The notes: a model not told the origin generated them from the sequence alone. A stretch of DNA of 64,000 nt from Chitinophagales bacterium (GCA_015654595.1 JAATGQ010000041.1:62001-126000); one strand, 5' to 3'; counted from the first letter of the stretch, positions 46,603 to 57,014 are shown. Program-made: numbers and translations.

Positions 46603-48504
46603 CTATAATTTTTCGATCCAACGGTCATACCAAAGCTGGAACATCAGAACCTGCCACAGCTTTTGATAGTTCACCTTTTTACCAGCCAGATACTCGTCTC
46701 TCAACCTTACGATCGGCCCAGCAGCAAAAACGCCTGTTTTCGAAAGACTGGTTTCGCTCAGATAATAACGAAGCTGCTCCTTCAGATCCTCGCGGAACCA
46801 AACCATCAGCGGTGCGATAAAAGGACGCTTAGGCCTTTCCATCAGCGGCTTCGGGATATACTTGTGCACGACTTCCTTCAACAGCCACTTGTTGACGCCA
46901 TCGCGGATCTTGAATTTTGAATCGAGACGGGCCAGAAATTCGATCACCCGATGATCCAGCATGGGTTCGCGTCCTTCCAGGCTCACCGACATCGTAGCCC
47001 TGTCCATCTTGACCAGGTTATTGTCCACGAGGAAGGTCTTATAGTCGATCGCCAGCAGCCGGTTCACAACCCCATCGTTGTGCTCCAGCTTGTCGCCTTC
47101 TTCGAAGAAAGTAGGATAACGTTCGAAACGATGCCCCAGGAAAGATTCAACCTCTGATTCGGTAATGTATTGGGAGATATATTTTACCGCCGTTATCGGA
47201 TCCTGGCTCTTCCAGATCAGCTTCATCTTCTCGTAACGGGTCGTAAAATTGTACTGCTTGTTGAAATAAGGAATGATCTCTGGATTGATCAGCGACATCG
47301 TACCGCTAAGCAGGCTCTGCGCAAAAGCCGGCATCTTTGTCGTATACTTTTCCGCCTGGTTGAATTTATTGTAACCGCCAAAGATCTCATCGCCGCCGTC
47401 GGCACTAAGCGCAACCGTGACCTGCTTGCGCGCCAGCTGACTGACCAGCACCGTCGGCACGGTGGAATTATCGGCAAATGGCTCGTCATATATCTCAGGC
47501 AGACGACTGAGCACGCCGCCGGCTTCTTTTGCCGTCAGATACCATTCGGTATGATCGGTGCCAAGATATTCGGCGATCTTCTTTGCTTCGGGGGCTTCGT
47601 TGAATTCGTTCTCGTGGAATCCAATGGTAAAGGTCTTTAGCTTCTCCGTACGGCCCGTCTGCAGCAAGGCGGCAACGCTGCTGCTATCGTAACCGCCGCT
47701 CAGGAAGATGCCGACAGGCACGTCGGATACCATTCGGTATTCATAAGCGCTCTTCAACAACGCATCGGTATGTTCGATAGCCTCCTTATCGGAAATGTCG
47801 AGCTTGGGTTGATTGTAGTAATCAAAAACGTCCCAGTATTTATGCAGCTCCTGGCTGCGTGAAGGCAGGTCGATGATCAGGTAGTGACCCGGCAGCAGCT
47901 TGAAGGTATTGTGGAAGATAGAGTGCGGCGCCGGGATATAACTGTATTGCAGGAAGAGCGCAAGACTGTTCACATCGATCTTTTTTTCAAAAGCGGGATG
48001 CGGGAACAAAGCCTTCAGCTCGGAACCAAAAAGCAATACGTCGTTGCTCCAGTAATAATATAAAGGCTTGATGCCGGCGCGGTCGCGGATCAGGATCAGC
48101 TTCTGCTTGCTCTTGTCATACAAAGCGATCGCAAACATCCCGATGAATTTCTGTACGACTTCCATCCCCCAGCAATGATAGCCTTTCAAAATGACTTCGG
48201 TATCGGACCAGGAGGTAAACGTATAACCTTTCTCTTCCAACTCCTTGCGGATCTCCTTGAAGTTATAGATCTCTCCGTTGAAATTGACGATCAGATCGCC
48301 AAAGTGCATCGGCTGGTGACCCAGCGGAGAAAGATCCATGATGGCAAGACGACGCTGACCAAATCCGACCTGGGCAGCCGGAGAATCATACACTTCATGC
48401 CCGCCGTCATCGGGACCACGATGAAGCATTGCATCGGTCATCCTACGCAGCAGCTCTTCGCTGCTGCTCTTTCTGAAATCCACAAAACCACTGATACCAC
48501 ACAT
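46603..48504 (-). CDS. asnB: Asparagine synthase (glutamine-hydrolysing)
   Basis: 633 aa; N-terminal class II glutaminase MCGISGFVDF..HRGPDD..NFNGEIYNF; PP-loop SGGYDSSSVAALL; C-terminal synthetase domain. Confidence 0.95.
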   Translation of the reverse strand: MCGISGFVDFRKSSSEELLRRMTDAMLHRGPDDGGHEVYDSPAAQVGFGQRRLAIMDLSPLGHQPMHFGDLIVNFNGEIYNFKEIRKELEEKGYTFTSWSDTEVILKGYHCWGMEVVQKFIGMFAIALYDKSKQKLILIRDRAGIKPLYYYWSNDVLLFGSELKALFPHPAFEKKIDVNSLALFLQYSYIPAPHSIFHNTFKLLPGHYLIIDLPSRSQELHKYWDVFDYYNQPKLDISDKEAIEHTDALLKSAYEYRMVSDVPVGIFLSGGYDSSSVAALLQTGRTEKLKTFTIGFHENEFNEAPEAKKIAEYLGTDHTEWYLTAKEAGGVLSRLPEIYDEPFADNSTVPTVLVSQLARKQVTVALSADGGDEIFGGYNKFNQAEKYTTKMPAFAQSLLSGTMSLINPEIIPYFNKQYNFTTRYEKMKLIWKSQDPITAVKYISQYITESEVESFLGHRFERYPTFFEEGDKLEHNDGVVNRLLAIDYKTFLVDNNLVKMDRATMSVSLEGREPMLDHRVIEFLARLDSKFKIRDGVNKWLLKEVVHKYIPKPLMERPKRPFIAPLMVWFREDLKEQLRYYLSETSLSKTGVFAAGPIVRLRDEYLAGKKVNYQKLWQVLMFQLWYDRWIEKL

Positions 48505-48511
48505 AAACTAA

Positions 48512-49444
48512 CTAATTAAAGGTTATTCTACGATTAAATTGCCACAAGATTCCCTTCCAGAAGGACTTCAGATGCTCCTTTTGTCCTTTTAAAAGATATT
48601 GCAGCGTGTTCTTGGGTATAGTCATAAAAGTAAAATACAGCGCGAAAACCATTTTCACCGGCAGAGGCATATTCCTTCGCATAAAAAGGATACGATTCCT
48701 GGTAAGGTAAAAGGTCTTTAGCGGGCTGGATTTCCCGGTAGTCATCGACTCTTTATGATATATAAGGGATTTGGGCTGATAATAGATCTTATACCCCTTT
48801 CTTTTTACCTGCTCCGACCAATCGAATTCTTCATAATATAAGAAAAATTCTTCAGGCATAACGCCGACTTCGTCCACAACTTTTCGAGGGATCATCATTC
48901 CTCCGCCGTGTACGTAGTTGGTCTGGACGATCTCGTTATATTGACCGTTGTCTGGTTCTTTACAGCCGACCATGGCATTTCGCCCGGTAAAGGGATTGAC
49001 CGCCTGATAGCCGGCATATTCGATGGTGCCTTTGGCAAAAAAGTAATGGAATTTGGGACTGGCCATTCCGGCGTCCGGATAGGCTTCGAAGATCTGCAGC
49101 AGCCCTTCCAGCAGACCAGGAGTAAATTCGGTGTCGTTATTGACGATAAAAAGATATTCGCCTTTGGCGATGCGGATACCGGCATTGTTGCCAGCCGAAA
49201 AACCCAGGTTTGCGGAGTTGCGGACGATCCTTGCCTTGGGATAAGCTTCGAGGAAAGCGGCGGTAGGATCTTCTTTCGAGGCATTGTCGACGACGATGAC
49301 CTCGATATTAGAATAAGTATTTTGATCCCGGATCGAGTGGAGAAAATCGCAGGTTACTGCAGTCGTATTCCAGTTGAGAGCAATAATGGATATTAAAGGG
49401 GTATCCTTCAACATAAACGGTTTTCTTTTTGAGGGTAGGCACAC
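48512..49444 (-). CDS. GT2-family glycosyltransferase (rhamnosyltransferase-like)
   Basis: 310 aa; ISIIALNWNTTAVTCDFLHSIRDQ..EVIVVDNASKED, NLGFSAGNNAGIRIAKGEYLFIVNNDTEF. Confidence 0.92.
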   Translation of the reverse strand: MCLPSKRKPFMLKDTPLISIIALNWNTTAVTCDFLHSIRDQNTYSNIEVIVVDNASKEDPTAAFLEAYPKARIVRNSANLGFSAGNNAGIRIAKGEYLFIVNNDTEFTPGLLEGLLQIFEAYPDAGMASPKFHYFFAKGTIEYAGYQAVNPFTGRNAMVGCKEPDNGQYNEIVQTNYVHGGGMMIPRKVVDEVGVMPEEFFLYYEEFDWSEQVKRKGYKIYYQPKSLIYHKESMTTGKSSPLKTFYLTRNRILFMRRNMPLPVKMVFALYFTFMTIPKNTLQYLLKGQKEHLKSFWKGILWQFNRRITFN

Positions 49445-49486
49445 TAAACACCAATGTAAATATCTCCTTTGCGGAGATATTTACAT

Positions 49487-50659
49487 TTATACGTTCTCTT
49501 TTTGGAATAACGCCGAAGGCGTGTTCGCTATTATCCAAAGATCGGTCGTGAAACTGCATTTCTCAGCGTAATGAATGTCCATCGAAATGCGTTCTTCTAC
49601 CGACATATCTTTATTTCCTCTCTTCTTTACCTGCCAGAGTCCGGTGATGCCCGCCGGCGCCATGAAACGGGCTGCATAGTCATCTGTGGTCAGGGTCCTC
49701 GCTTCGTACAAAGGCAGCGGACGGTTTCCAACCAGCGACATATCGCCCAGGAAAACATTCAACAGCTGAGGCAGTTCGTCCAGGCTTGTGTTACGCAGGA
49801 ACTTACCAACCTTGGTAATACGTGGATCATTGCTGATCTTGAAAAATACGGGGCCTTTTGCACTGGCCTCGGCGCCATATTGATTCAAATGCGTCAGCTC
49901 CTTTATTCTCTTATCGGCATCCGTGACCATCGTCCGGAATTTGTAAAAATTAAAGATCCGGTAACCACGACCCGCACGCTTGGCGATATAAAAGATCGGA
50001 CCGCGTGATTCGATACGGATAGCCAGCGCAATCAGCAGCAACAGCGGACTCAACAACAACAATGCAATACCGGCAACCAGCACGTCGAACGAACGCTTGA
50101 AGAAAAGCCCCAGTCTGAAACCTTTGGCCGGATGTTTCTCTTCGATCATCGGGGTTACAGCATTGCGGCGCGCTTCTTTCATTTTGCGCAGGAACCGCAC
50201 TTTTGTATGCAGATGATGCTCTTCGCAATCCTGCAAAAAGAGCAGTTCGTCGGGACGCGTATTTTTTCTGTAGAGCTGTAATTCGGCGCCGGAAAGACCA
50301 GAACCATCCAGGACAAACGGTACAGCACTCAACACAGGATGCTGACGAAGGAATTCGCTAAAACGACGGATAGAAGCAAAGTCAAAACGCGCTTCACACA
50401 CGATCACTTCGGGAAGAATATTGTTTTCCTGCGCAAGACTGCGAAGCAGTTCAGCCTTTACATTCTCCATTCCTTCAGACGCATATCCACGTTTGTACAT
50501 GTGTACCAGCTTTTCGATATGCGTGGATCTATCTCCAATATAGTAAAAACCACTATGCTGGAAATTACCCGCTATGGGCATGGAATAGGAACGGAAAGCC
50601 ATTCGGGGAGTCCAGGTCCTATTTTGTTGTGCAGTTTGGGGTATAAATAATAAATCCAT
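49487..50659 (-). CDS. WcaJ/PglC-type sugar transferase (polyprenyl-phosphate glycosylphosphotransferase) with a possible degenerate receiver-like N-terminal domain
   Basis: 390 aa; KRSFDVLVAGIALLLLSPLLLLIALAIRIESRGPIFYIAKRAGRGYRIFNFYKFRTMVTDADKRI, LDELPQLLNVFLGDMSLVGNRPLP, GITGLWQVKKRG. Confidence 0.92.
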   Translation of the reverse strand: MDLLFIPQTAQQNRTWTPRMAFRSYSMPIAGNFQHSGFYYIGDRSTHIEKLVHMYKRGYASEGMENVKAELLRSLAQENNILPEVIVCEARFDFASIRRFSEFLRQHPVLSAVPFVLDGSGLSGAELQLYRKNTRPDELLFLQDCEEHHLHTKVRFLRKMKEARRNAVTPMIEEKHPAKGFRLGLFFKRSFDVLVAGIALLLLSPLLLLIALAIRIESRGPIFYIAKRAGRGYRIFNFYKFRTMVTDADKRIKELTHLNQYGAEASAKGPVFFKISNDPRITKVGKFLRNTSLDELPQLLNVFLGDMSLVGNRPLPLYEARTLTTDDYAARFMAPAGITGLWQVKKRGNKDMSVEERISMDIHYAEKCSFTTDLWIIANTPSALFQKENV

Positions 50660-50743
50660 ACAACAGGTTTAAGTTTCATAAATACGGTGGTCCAGAAATA
50701 TTCGTTCTACGTAGGAGTTATTTACTCAATAGGATCTACTCAC

Positions 50744-51130
50744 TTATACCAACTCTCCAGCTTTCATCAATTTTTTTACCTCTTCCATCAGCTCAACCGG
50801 GTTAAAAGGCTTCATGAAGTATTTTACAACACCATATTCCACACATTTAACCGCTGTCTCGCTTTCTTCCAGTCCAGACAAAGCGACGACAGGAATACCG
50901 CCGTACATACCGCTGGTGGAAAGCTGATGGATCAACTCCCAGTTCTCCATATCCGGTAACTGGGGATCAGCTATAATAAGATCCGGATGCTCCCGGTGAG
51001 ATAAGTAATACATGGCAGAATATCCATCAGGTACTGTAACTACCTGGTAATCCTTTCCCAAAACAGTCTGCAACAAGAATCTGATCGCTTTACTATCATC
51101 AATAGCCAAAATTTGCTTTTTCATTGCCAA
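50744..51130 (-). CDS. Stand-alone response-regulator receiver protein
   Basis: 128 aa; ILAIDDSKAIRFLL, phosphoacceptor region DLIIADPQLPDM, VVALSG and conserved Lys (YFMKPFNP). Confidence 0.92.
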   Translation of the reverse strand: MAMKKQILAIDDSKAIRFLLQTVLGKDYQVVTVPDGYSAMYYLSHREHPDLIIADPQLPDMENWELIHQLSTSGMYGGIPVVALSGLEESETAVKCVEYGVVKYFMKPFNPVELMEEVKKLMKAGELV

Positions 51131-51919
51131 TAATTTGCTTTAAGGGTTTAAGTAGAAACTTAATTTTTCCAGGACAGGAATGAAAAGACAGGCTAACACA
51201 AGGTATTGGCGTGATGATACTTCGGTTTGAGAAGCAGGCTTTACTAAAAGTGGACGTGGATTATCATCTAAATCTTCTTAAAAATTCGAGGAATTTCAAG
51301 GATTTCTTTCTTGGTCAATCAATGATTAATACAAGAGTATTATATAGCCAAAGATTCAGAGATTTCGAATATGGCAGGCGATTTTGCATGGTAAAAATAC
51401 GGACTAATTTCAATTATTCAAATTTATGAACGATTATTTTAGGACCGCAGTGCAAAAATGGGAATATTTCCACAATTAAGGAATACCCAGATCAGGGTAT
51501 TTTATGATTTAAGTAATCCCTTTATTCATATAGTAAATAAATTTATCCGTCTTGGTTCGCTTTGATTCGCAATAGCGTATATATACGTAGCAAACCTTCT
51601 GCCAGCCCCCGGGGTCTTTCCTGCCTCAATACGGTCTGACAATCTTTGGGGCTCATATAGTTAGGTGGTTTGTAGTACCCTTACTACCGGTCATGGCCAG
51701 CAGATACCAATTGTATTACAGTTTGTATTATTTGTATTTCCTTAGCTCTCAGCAGTAGCAACCTGGCGTTAACAGTCTCCATTTTTACACAACCAATGAC
51801 TGCTCCTACGCAAAGAACTACTCAAATTCATAGGCCGATCAGGACAGGCGAAACGACTGCATCCGATGAACTGTGTAATTTATTCCCCTTCTTCCATCCC
51901 ATAAAATTCTGCCTCTCCA

Positions 51920-52011
51920 CATCTTGGGGCGGAGCCTGCATTACATCTTGGAGCGGAGCATGCATTGCATCGGGGCGGAGCCTGCATTACATCGGGGCGG
52001 AGCATGCATTA
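51920..52011. repeat. Four-copy tandem repeat (24, 24, 22, 22 bp) abutting the 3' end of the PhyH-like gene
   Basis: Direct read: CATCTTGGGGCGGAGCCTGCATTA / CATCTTGGAGCGGAGCATGCATTG / CATCGGGGCGGAGCCTGCATTA / CATCGGGGCGGAGCATGCATTA. Confidence 0.95.
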
Positions 52012-52827
52012 CAAAACAAGAGGGTTCAGCTCGGAAGCCGCCAGCCGCCCCGGCGGCAGCGCTCTTAGCCAGGTTTTCCATTCATAGACCTGCGCCTGAT
52101 GCATAGGCTGCGCGACCCGGGCCCCATCGGCCATATAAGTGATCGTCACGATCTCGCGTCTCGAACCGGATTCGTTCGCCGCCGTATGATGCACGGTATT
52201 GCCGTAATGCCAGGTCGCATCACCCGCCCGCATCCCCGCCGCCCGGCTCAACGGAAACTGATGTTCCCGGATATACTTGCGATAAAGGCTATCTGGCTCC
52301 GATGACAGCTTTGGATCGGTGATCGTACCATGATGATGTGATCCGGTCGCAAAGACAAACATCCCCATGTCGATATGCATATCGGTTAGCGGAATGGCCA
52401 CGGTAATCGTATCTGCTGTATCCAGCGGCCAGTAATACTGATCCTGGTGCCAGTAGGTAGCCTTGCCCCCTGCCTCTTTGAACAACGTATGATCATGATA
52501 GATCCTTACATTCGACACACCCAACAGATCGGCAGCCACCTTTCCAAGCCTCCGGGACAAAACCAGCTGCCTTACTCCTTCATCTATCTGCCATAGATTT
52601 ACCCAATGTCCAAAGGAACGTCCATAGATCCCCCTGTCCGGCCCCTTTGTTTTGTCCCGGGAAAGACGCTTTACCGCATCCAGTATCAAGACGCGATATG
52701 CAGCCATCTCCCAGGTCTCCAGCAAGCCCCGTACACGTAAATGCCCGGCCTCCCGAAACTCATCCCGCTGCGCAGTTGAGATCTCGTGGATAGTATCCAG
52801 GGGTGGAACTATTTTTACCATTGCCAT
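52009..52827 (-). CDS. Phytanoyl-CoA dioxygenase (PhyH) family protein
   Basis: 272 aa; YHDHTLFKEAGGKATYWHQDQYYWPLDTADTITVAIPLTDMHIDMGMFVFATGSHHHG with the 2OG-Fe(II) HxD motif (WHQDQ) and distal His/Arg region. Confidence 0.9.
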   Translation of the reverse strand: MAMVKIVPPLDTIHEISTAQRDEFREAGHLRVRGLLETWEMAAYRVLILDAVKRLSRDKTKGPDRGIYGRSFGHWVNLWQIDEGVRQLVLSRRLGKVAADLLGVSNVRIYHDHTLFKEAGGKATYWHQDQYYWPLDTADTITVAIPLTDMHIDMGMFVFATGSHHHGTITDPKLSSEPDSLYRKYIREHQFPLSRAAGMRAGDATWHYGNTVHHTAANESGSRREIVTITYMADGARVAQPMHQAQVYEWKTWLRALPPGRLAASELNPLVL

Positions 52828-53019
52828 ACCGCCCTAAGTTAGTTTTTTTTGTACAACCACAACAGGATTTCATGTAGGTTCTAACACTTACAATCACGTT
52901 AATCTGTCCTTTCAGGGCATTCCCCCAATTATTTTCTATTATTTTAGGACTACGTATCGGACACGTCCTCGTCCATTACGCATCCTCCAATATCAACGAA
53001 TTCTAAAATCAATATTCCT

Positions 53020-54975
53020 ATGAGAAAAAGCTACACGTTTCTCCCTCTATGGGTGTTTCTTTTATTTTCTGTCAGAGCTTCAGCACAAAATGAAGCACTT
53101 AATCTTCAAAGCACAAACTACGGGATCGTCTACTCTGATGTACTCTCCACCTACGGACCTTTGACCGTAGAGTTCTGGACTTATGTCGACAGCGCAGCGA
53201 CTCCCAGCGGCTATGATGGGTTCAGCCATCAATGGTTATCCCAGGGCAGCTATGGCTCGGCATTCTATGTGGGCTATGATCCAAATGGGTATATCTCGAT
53301 AGCCGACTTTGGGGGATCAACCACCACTAAACTCCCATTGAAGCGATGGGTACACATCGCCGTGACCTATGATCCGAACTCGGAAAATGTCTATCTCTTT
53401 GTCGACGGCGCTCTCCGGGATTCACTGCAGTTCGTCTTTTTTACGGATGGCAGCAACCAGCTCTTCTTCGGATCCTATGTAGACGGCTCACAACCCATCA
53501 CATCCAAAATGGATGAGGTCAAGATCTGGAATACGGTTCGTACAAACAGCCAGATAAAAGCAGACCTGTTTACGCCGCCTTCCCCGGGTGACATCGACCT
53601 GGAAGCCTGGTACCAGATGAACAGCACAACCGGAACCTCCATCATGAACAGCGCCGCCACAACGGGAAGCAATCTCCTTGGATATATTTATGGAGACCCC
53701 AGTGGAGCCGACTCCTGGGCCAGAAGCCCCGTTGTCGGCAACCTCAACGGTCTGACCTTTGACGGGGTCGACGACCAGGTCATCATCCCTGCCAATGCCG
53801 CTTACAACATCGGCGCTGCCGGAGGCACGATTGAATTTTGGGTCAAACCCGCTGCCGGAAGCCTGAACAGCACAATGCGCACGATGATCGGTAACCGCGG
53901 AACGGGCGGCATTAAGTACAGCTACCACCTATCCTCCACCACAATCGGGTTGGAAACAAGCGCCGGCATGAGTACGGTGAGCACGACCGGCATGTTCCCC
54001 GGTGGTTTCCCGGACACGGGCTGGACACACCTCGCCTTTGTATACAATGGCACCAGCACCACCACGGTCTATGTCAACGGCGTAAACATCGGCAGCCTGA
54101 TGGGAACCTATGCCTCCAGCGCCGCCAACCAGGATCTCGTACTCGGTATCGCCAGGAATACGAACGGGTCCCAAGACCGGCCCTTCAGCGGAGGCATAGA
54201 CGAGGTCCGTATCTGGAGTACTCAGCGGGGCCAGATGGACATTCTGAACAACATGGCCGTCTCATTGACAGGTCTCGAGAGCGGCCTTACCGGCGAATTT
54301 ACCTTTGACAACGGTACCGCCTCCGCGGATAACACCGGCCTGATTACGGCTCTCGACAACAGTGCTTCAGCCAACCACGGCACGCTGACCAATTTCGCTC
54401 TTACCGGCACTTCATCAAACTTCGCACTCCATACCGCCGTTGCACCCGTCAACCTGCCTCTTGTACTGACGAAGTTTACGGCAATAAAACGCAACAACAA
54501 CTCGATCCTCCAATGGACAACAGCTATGGAACAGAACACCAGCGAGTTCCTGGTACAGCGGAGCACCGACGGTGAAAACTATACGACGATAGGCGTGGTC
54601 GCCGCCGCCGGCAACAGCAGCACGCCAAAGAACTACACCTTTACGGATATGGCGCCGGATAAAGGCAGCGATTACTACCGCCTCAAACAGGTTGACCTGG
54701 ACGCCAGGTATACCTATAGCCCCATCTGCGTGCTGAACTTCCCGCTGTCCAGCCAGCTGATCTGGTATCCTATCGGCAAATCGTCAGCCGAAATCTACCT
54801 GCAGCAGGGCTCCAGCGAAATGTATATGCTGTCGGATATGAATGGACGCACCCTCAGCGTAGGCCAGCTTTCGGGTGGAAAGGTTACGCTAGCAAACCTG
54901 ACTCCCGGTATCTATGCCGTGTCGGTTAGGACAAAGGCCGGCATTATGGTCGCAACGGAAGTACTAATTCCATAA
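53020..54975 (+). CDS. Secreted LamG-domain protein with C-terminal sorting-like region
   Basis: 651 aa; signal peptide MRKSYTFLPLWVFLLFSVRASAQ; two LamG-like units (GPLTVEFWTYVDS..WVHIAVTYDPNSENVYLFVDGALRDS; GGTIEFWVKPAAGS..WTHLAFVYNGTSTTTVYVNGVNIGS); C-terminal QWTTAMEQNTSEFLVQRSTDGENYTTIG motif common in Bacteroidetes T9SS proteins. Confidence 0.85.
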   Translation: MRKSYTFLPLWVFLLFSVRASAQNEALNLQSTNYGIVYSDVLSTYGPLTVEFWTYVDSAATPSGYDGFSHQWLSQGSYGSAFYVGYDPNGYISIADFGGSTTTKLPLKRWVHIAVTYDPNSENVYLFVDGALRDSLQFVFFTDGSNQLFFGSYVDGSQPITSKMDEVKIWNTVRTNSQIKADLFTPPSPGDIDLEAWYQMNSTTGTSIMNSAATTGSNLLGYIYGDPSGADSWARSPVVGNLNGLTFDGVDDQVIIPANAAYNIGAAGGTIEFWVKPAAGSLNSTMRTMIGNRGTGGIKYSYHLSSTTIGLETSAGMSTVSTTGMFPGGFPDTGWTHLAFVYNGTSTTTVYVNGVNIGSLMGTYASSAANQDLVLGIARNTNGSQDRPFSGGIDEVRIWSTQRGQMDILNNMAVSLTGLESGLTGEFTFDNGTASADNTGLITALDNSASANHGTLTNFALTGTSSNFALHTAVAPVNLPLVLTKFTAIKRNNNSILQWTTAMEQNTSEFLVQRSTDGENYTTIGVVAAAGNSSTPKNYTFTDMAPDKGSDYYRLKQVDLDARYTYSPICVLNFPLSSQLIWYPIGKSSAEIYLQQGSSEMYMLSDMNGRTLSVGQLSGGKVTLANLTPGIYAVSVRTKAGIMVATEVLIP

Positions 54976-55025
54976 ACATAGCGCTCAGGCAGCCCGGCAA
55001 AGCTCGCTTTACCAGGCTCAAAGTG

Positions 55026-55065
55026 AAAGAGAGGCTGTATCAAAAGGTCGATACAGCCTCTCTTT
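55026..55065. terminator. Bidirectional intrinsic terminator
   Basis: Perfect 16-bp inverted repeat AAAGAGAGGCTGTATC-N8-GATACAGCCTCTCTTT between convergent genes. Confidence 0.85.
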
Positions 55066-55213
55066 ATTCGGGTCCCCCTGATGGAGACAATTTCCGTTTA
55101 AGCGATTCTCAGGGCCTTCATTTTACTTTTGAGTCATCCTTTCTTTTGTTATCCCCCTGCCGCCCGTCCCCGCCGCATCCCCTGTTTCACATTTCCCGCG
55201 CAGACAAACAAGC

Positions 55214-56914
55214 CTATTCGCCAAGCCAGGCTTTTCGGATAGCCTTCTGCTGCTCATCCGCCGCCGGGAGCGGACGGATCCGATAGGTATCGGGGTCGAT
55301 CCCCAGGCCCCCATAACCCAGGTATTTTGCGTAGTCCGGCTCTTTTACCGTAAATACATAGTCGAAGATATCCGGCAGCGGCTGACCCGCTATCTTCTCG
55401 CAGACCTGCCGGAATTCGTCATCCGTAAACCCCCGCTTTTTCTGCTGATAAAACTCGCGATAAAGCATCCGCATCACATCATCCAGCGACTGCCGCCCCC
55501 CGGTGGCATGCCGGATCGCCATATCCAGCAAAAGGCCCACTGCCGGCCCCTTATCGTAATAAGAAATAGTCTTGTTGATAGAATCTCCCGTCCTTCCAAA
55601 AGGACCGTCCGACCAGGTTTCATAGCTCGCCTGCGCCAGCGTCTGATAAAGATGACCCGGCTGCTTTTCATAGGCAGCTATGTTGTTCTGAAAGTCTTTC
55701 AGGAAGTCTTCATTGCTCATCAGCCCGGCACTATGCACCATTTTGTATTCGTAGTATACGGTCAGCCCTTCGGAGATCCACAACATATTCGTCCGGTTCT
55801 CTCTTTCGTAGTCGAAGGGTCCAAGGGCAATGGGTCGTATCCGCTTGACATTATAGTGATGGAAATATTCATGCGAGAGAAAACTCAGCGTCCGCTGGCG
55901 TCCGCCCTTTGTCGACAAACCATCCCCGCCAAAACTAACCGTCGTGCTATTCAGATGCTCGATACCACCCCGCCCCGGCCCGATGGCGAGGAAGGTATAT
56001 TCTTTATAAGGGATGTCGCCGATGATATCCGCCGCCGCCGTAACCACCTTTTTCAGGTCCTCTGACAATTGTTTTTTATCAAACTCTCCCAACTTATAGC
56101 CCACAAAGTAGTGCGGAATCCCCCTGACCGTAAACATCGGGATCTCTTCCAGACTGCCCACCAGGATCGGCGCATCGTAGAAGACGTCGTAGTCTTCCGC
56201 GGAGTAAGTGTGAGTGGCGGCCCGGCTCATAGCCTTTGCCTCGGCCGGCCCGGCATTAGCACCCTGCCCCGCCGATCTCATTTGCTTTGGCTGGCTTGCC
56301 CCCTTCGACCCCGCCGGCCCACCAACTCTCGTCAACCCGGTAGCGATCAGCGTCCGCTCATCTCCCGATGTATCCGGATGCCATCCCGACCAAGGTTTTA
56401 CCGTCACCGAAACAGCATGCCGCAGATACCCGTCGGGATATACAAAGACACCCGGGCTGTTGATATAAGCCCTGGTGCTGTCAAGCCAGGGATTAGCGAC
56501 AAATGCCTTGTCGGCCAGCACGTCATAGTCGATGATAATCGCCGCCCCGGCAGGATGCTCTACCCGCCAGGTATTGCCCGAGATCTGCTCCCACCCCAGC
56601 GTCCGCCCAGTCCCATCCACCGCATGAAAATGTTCTACTTTCTTTGCATAGTCGACGATCTGGTAATAACCCGGCATCCACACGGGCATCTTAAAATCGA
56701 TGACGGGCCCCGAAAGCCCGGTAGTATGAAAAACGACATGGAACCGATGGGTTTCGGGATGATCCATCGAGATATCGAAATGAAGAGTGACCTGGCTAGC
56801 CGACGGCTGGCCGCCAGTCAGCTCCCCAGCCGTAGCCCGGCTGGTCAAAGCCATCACAAAAAGCAATGGGAAAAGAATACCGCGTCGAAGGCCAGATAGT
56901 TTGGTGTGTATCAT
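55214..56914 (-). CDS. M61-family metallopeptidase (glycyl aminopeptidase-like)
   Basis: 566 aa; HEYFHHYNVKRIRPIALGPFDYERENRTNMLWISEGLTVYYEYKMV (HExxH plus downstream Glu). Confidence 0.92.
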   Translation of the reverse strand: MIHTKLSGLRRGILFPLLFVMALTSRATAGELTGGQPSASQVTLHFDISMDHPETHRFHVVFHTTGLSGPVIDFKMPVWMPGYYQIVDYAKKVEHFHAVDGTGRTLGWEQISGNTWRVEHPAGAAIIIDYDVLADKAFVANPWLDSTRAYINSPGVFVYPDGYLRHAVSVTVKPWSGWHPDTSGDERTLIATGLTRVGGPAGSKGASQPKQMRSAGQGANAGPAEAKAMSRAATHTYSAEDYDVFYDAPILVGSLEEIPMFTVRGIPHYFVGYKLGEFDKKQLSEDLKKVVTAAADIIGDIPYKEYTFLAIGPGRGGIEHLNSTTVSFGGDGLSTKGGRQRTLSFLSHEYFHHYNVKRIRPIALGPFDYERENRTNMLWISEGLTVYYEYKMVHSAGLMSNEDFLKDFQNNIAAYEKQPGHLYQTLAQASYETWSDGPFGRTGDSINKTISYYDKGPAVGLLLDMAIRHATGGRQSLDDVMRMLYREFYQQKKRGFTDDEFRQVCEKIAGQPLPDIFDYVFTVKEPDYAKYLGYGGLGIDPDTYRIRPLPAADEQQKAIRKAWLGE

Positions 56915-57014
56915 TCTTCAAATTACGCCGCCCCCGCCGCCGCCGCTTCCCCGATTTTAACCAGTTGTATGATCGGATTCGCCATCCTGCCTGGTCGCGC
57001 AACTTTTAGCGATT

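Noticed and set aside
51920-52011. Possible CRISPR array
   Set aside because: Units are directly adjacent without spacers, and no cas genes are in the window.
51796-52068. 90-aa + strand ORF across the tandem repeat
   Set aside because: Repeat-driven and low complexity, overlaps the PhyH-like gene end on the other strand, no family match.
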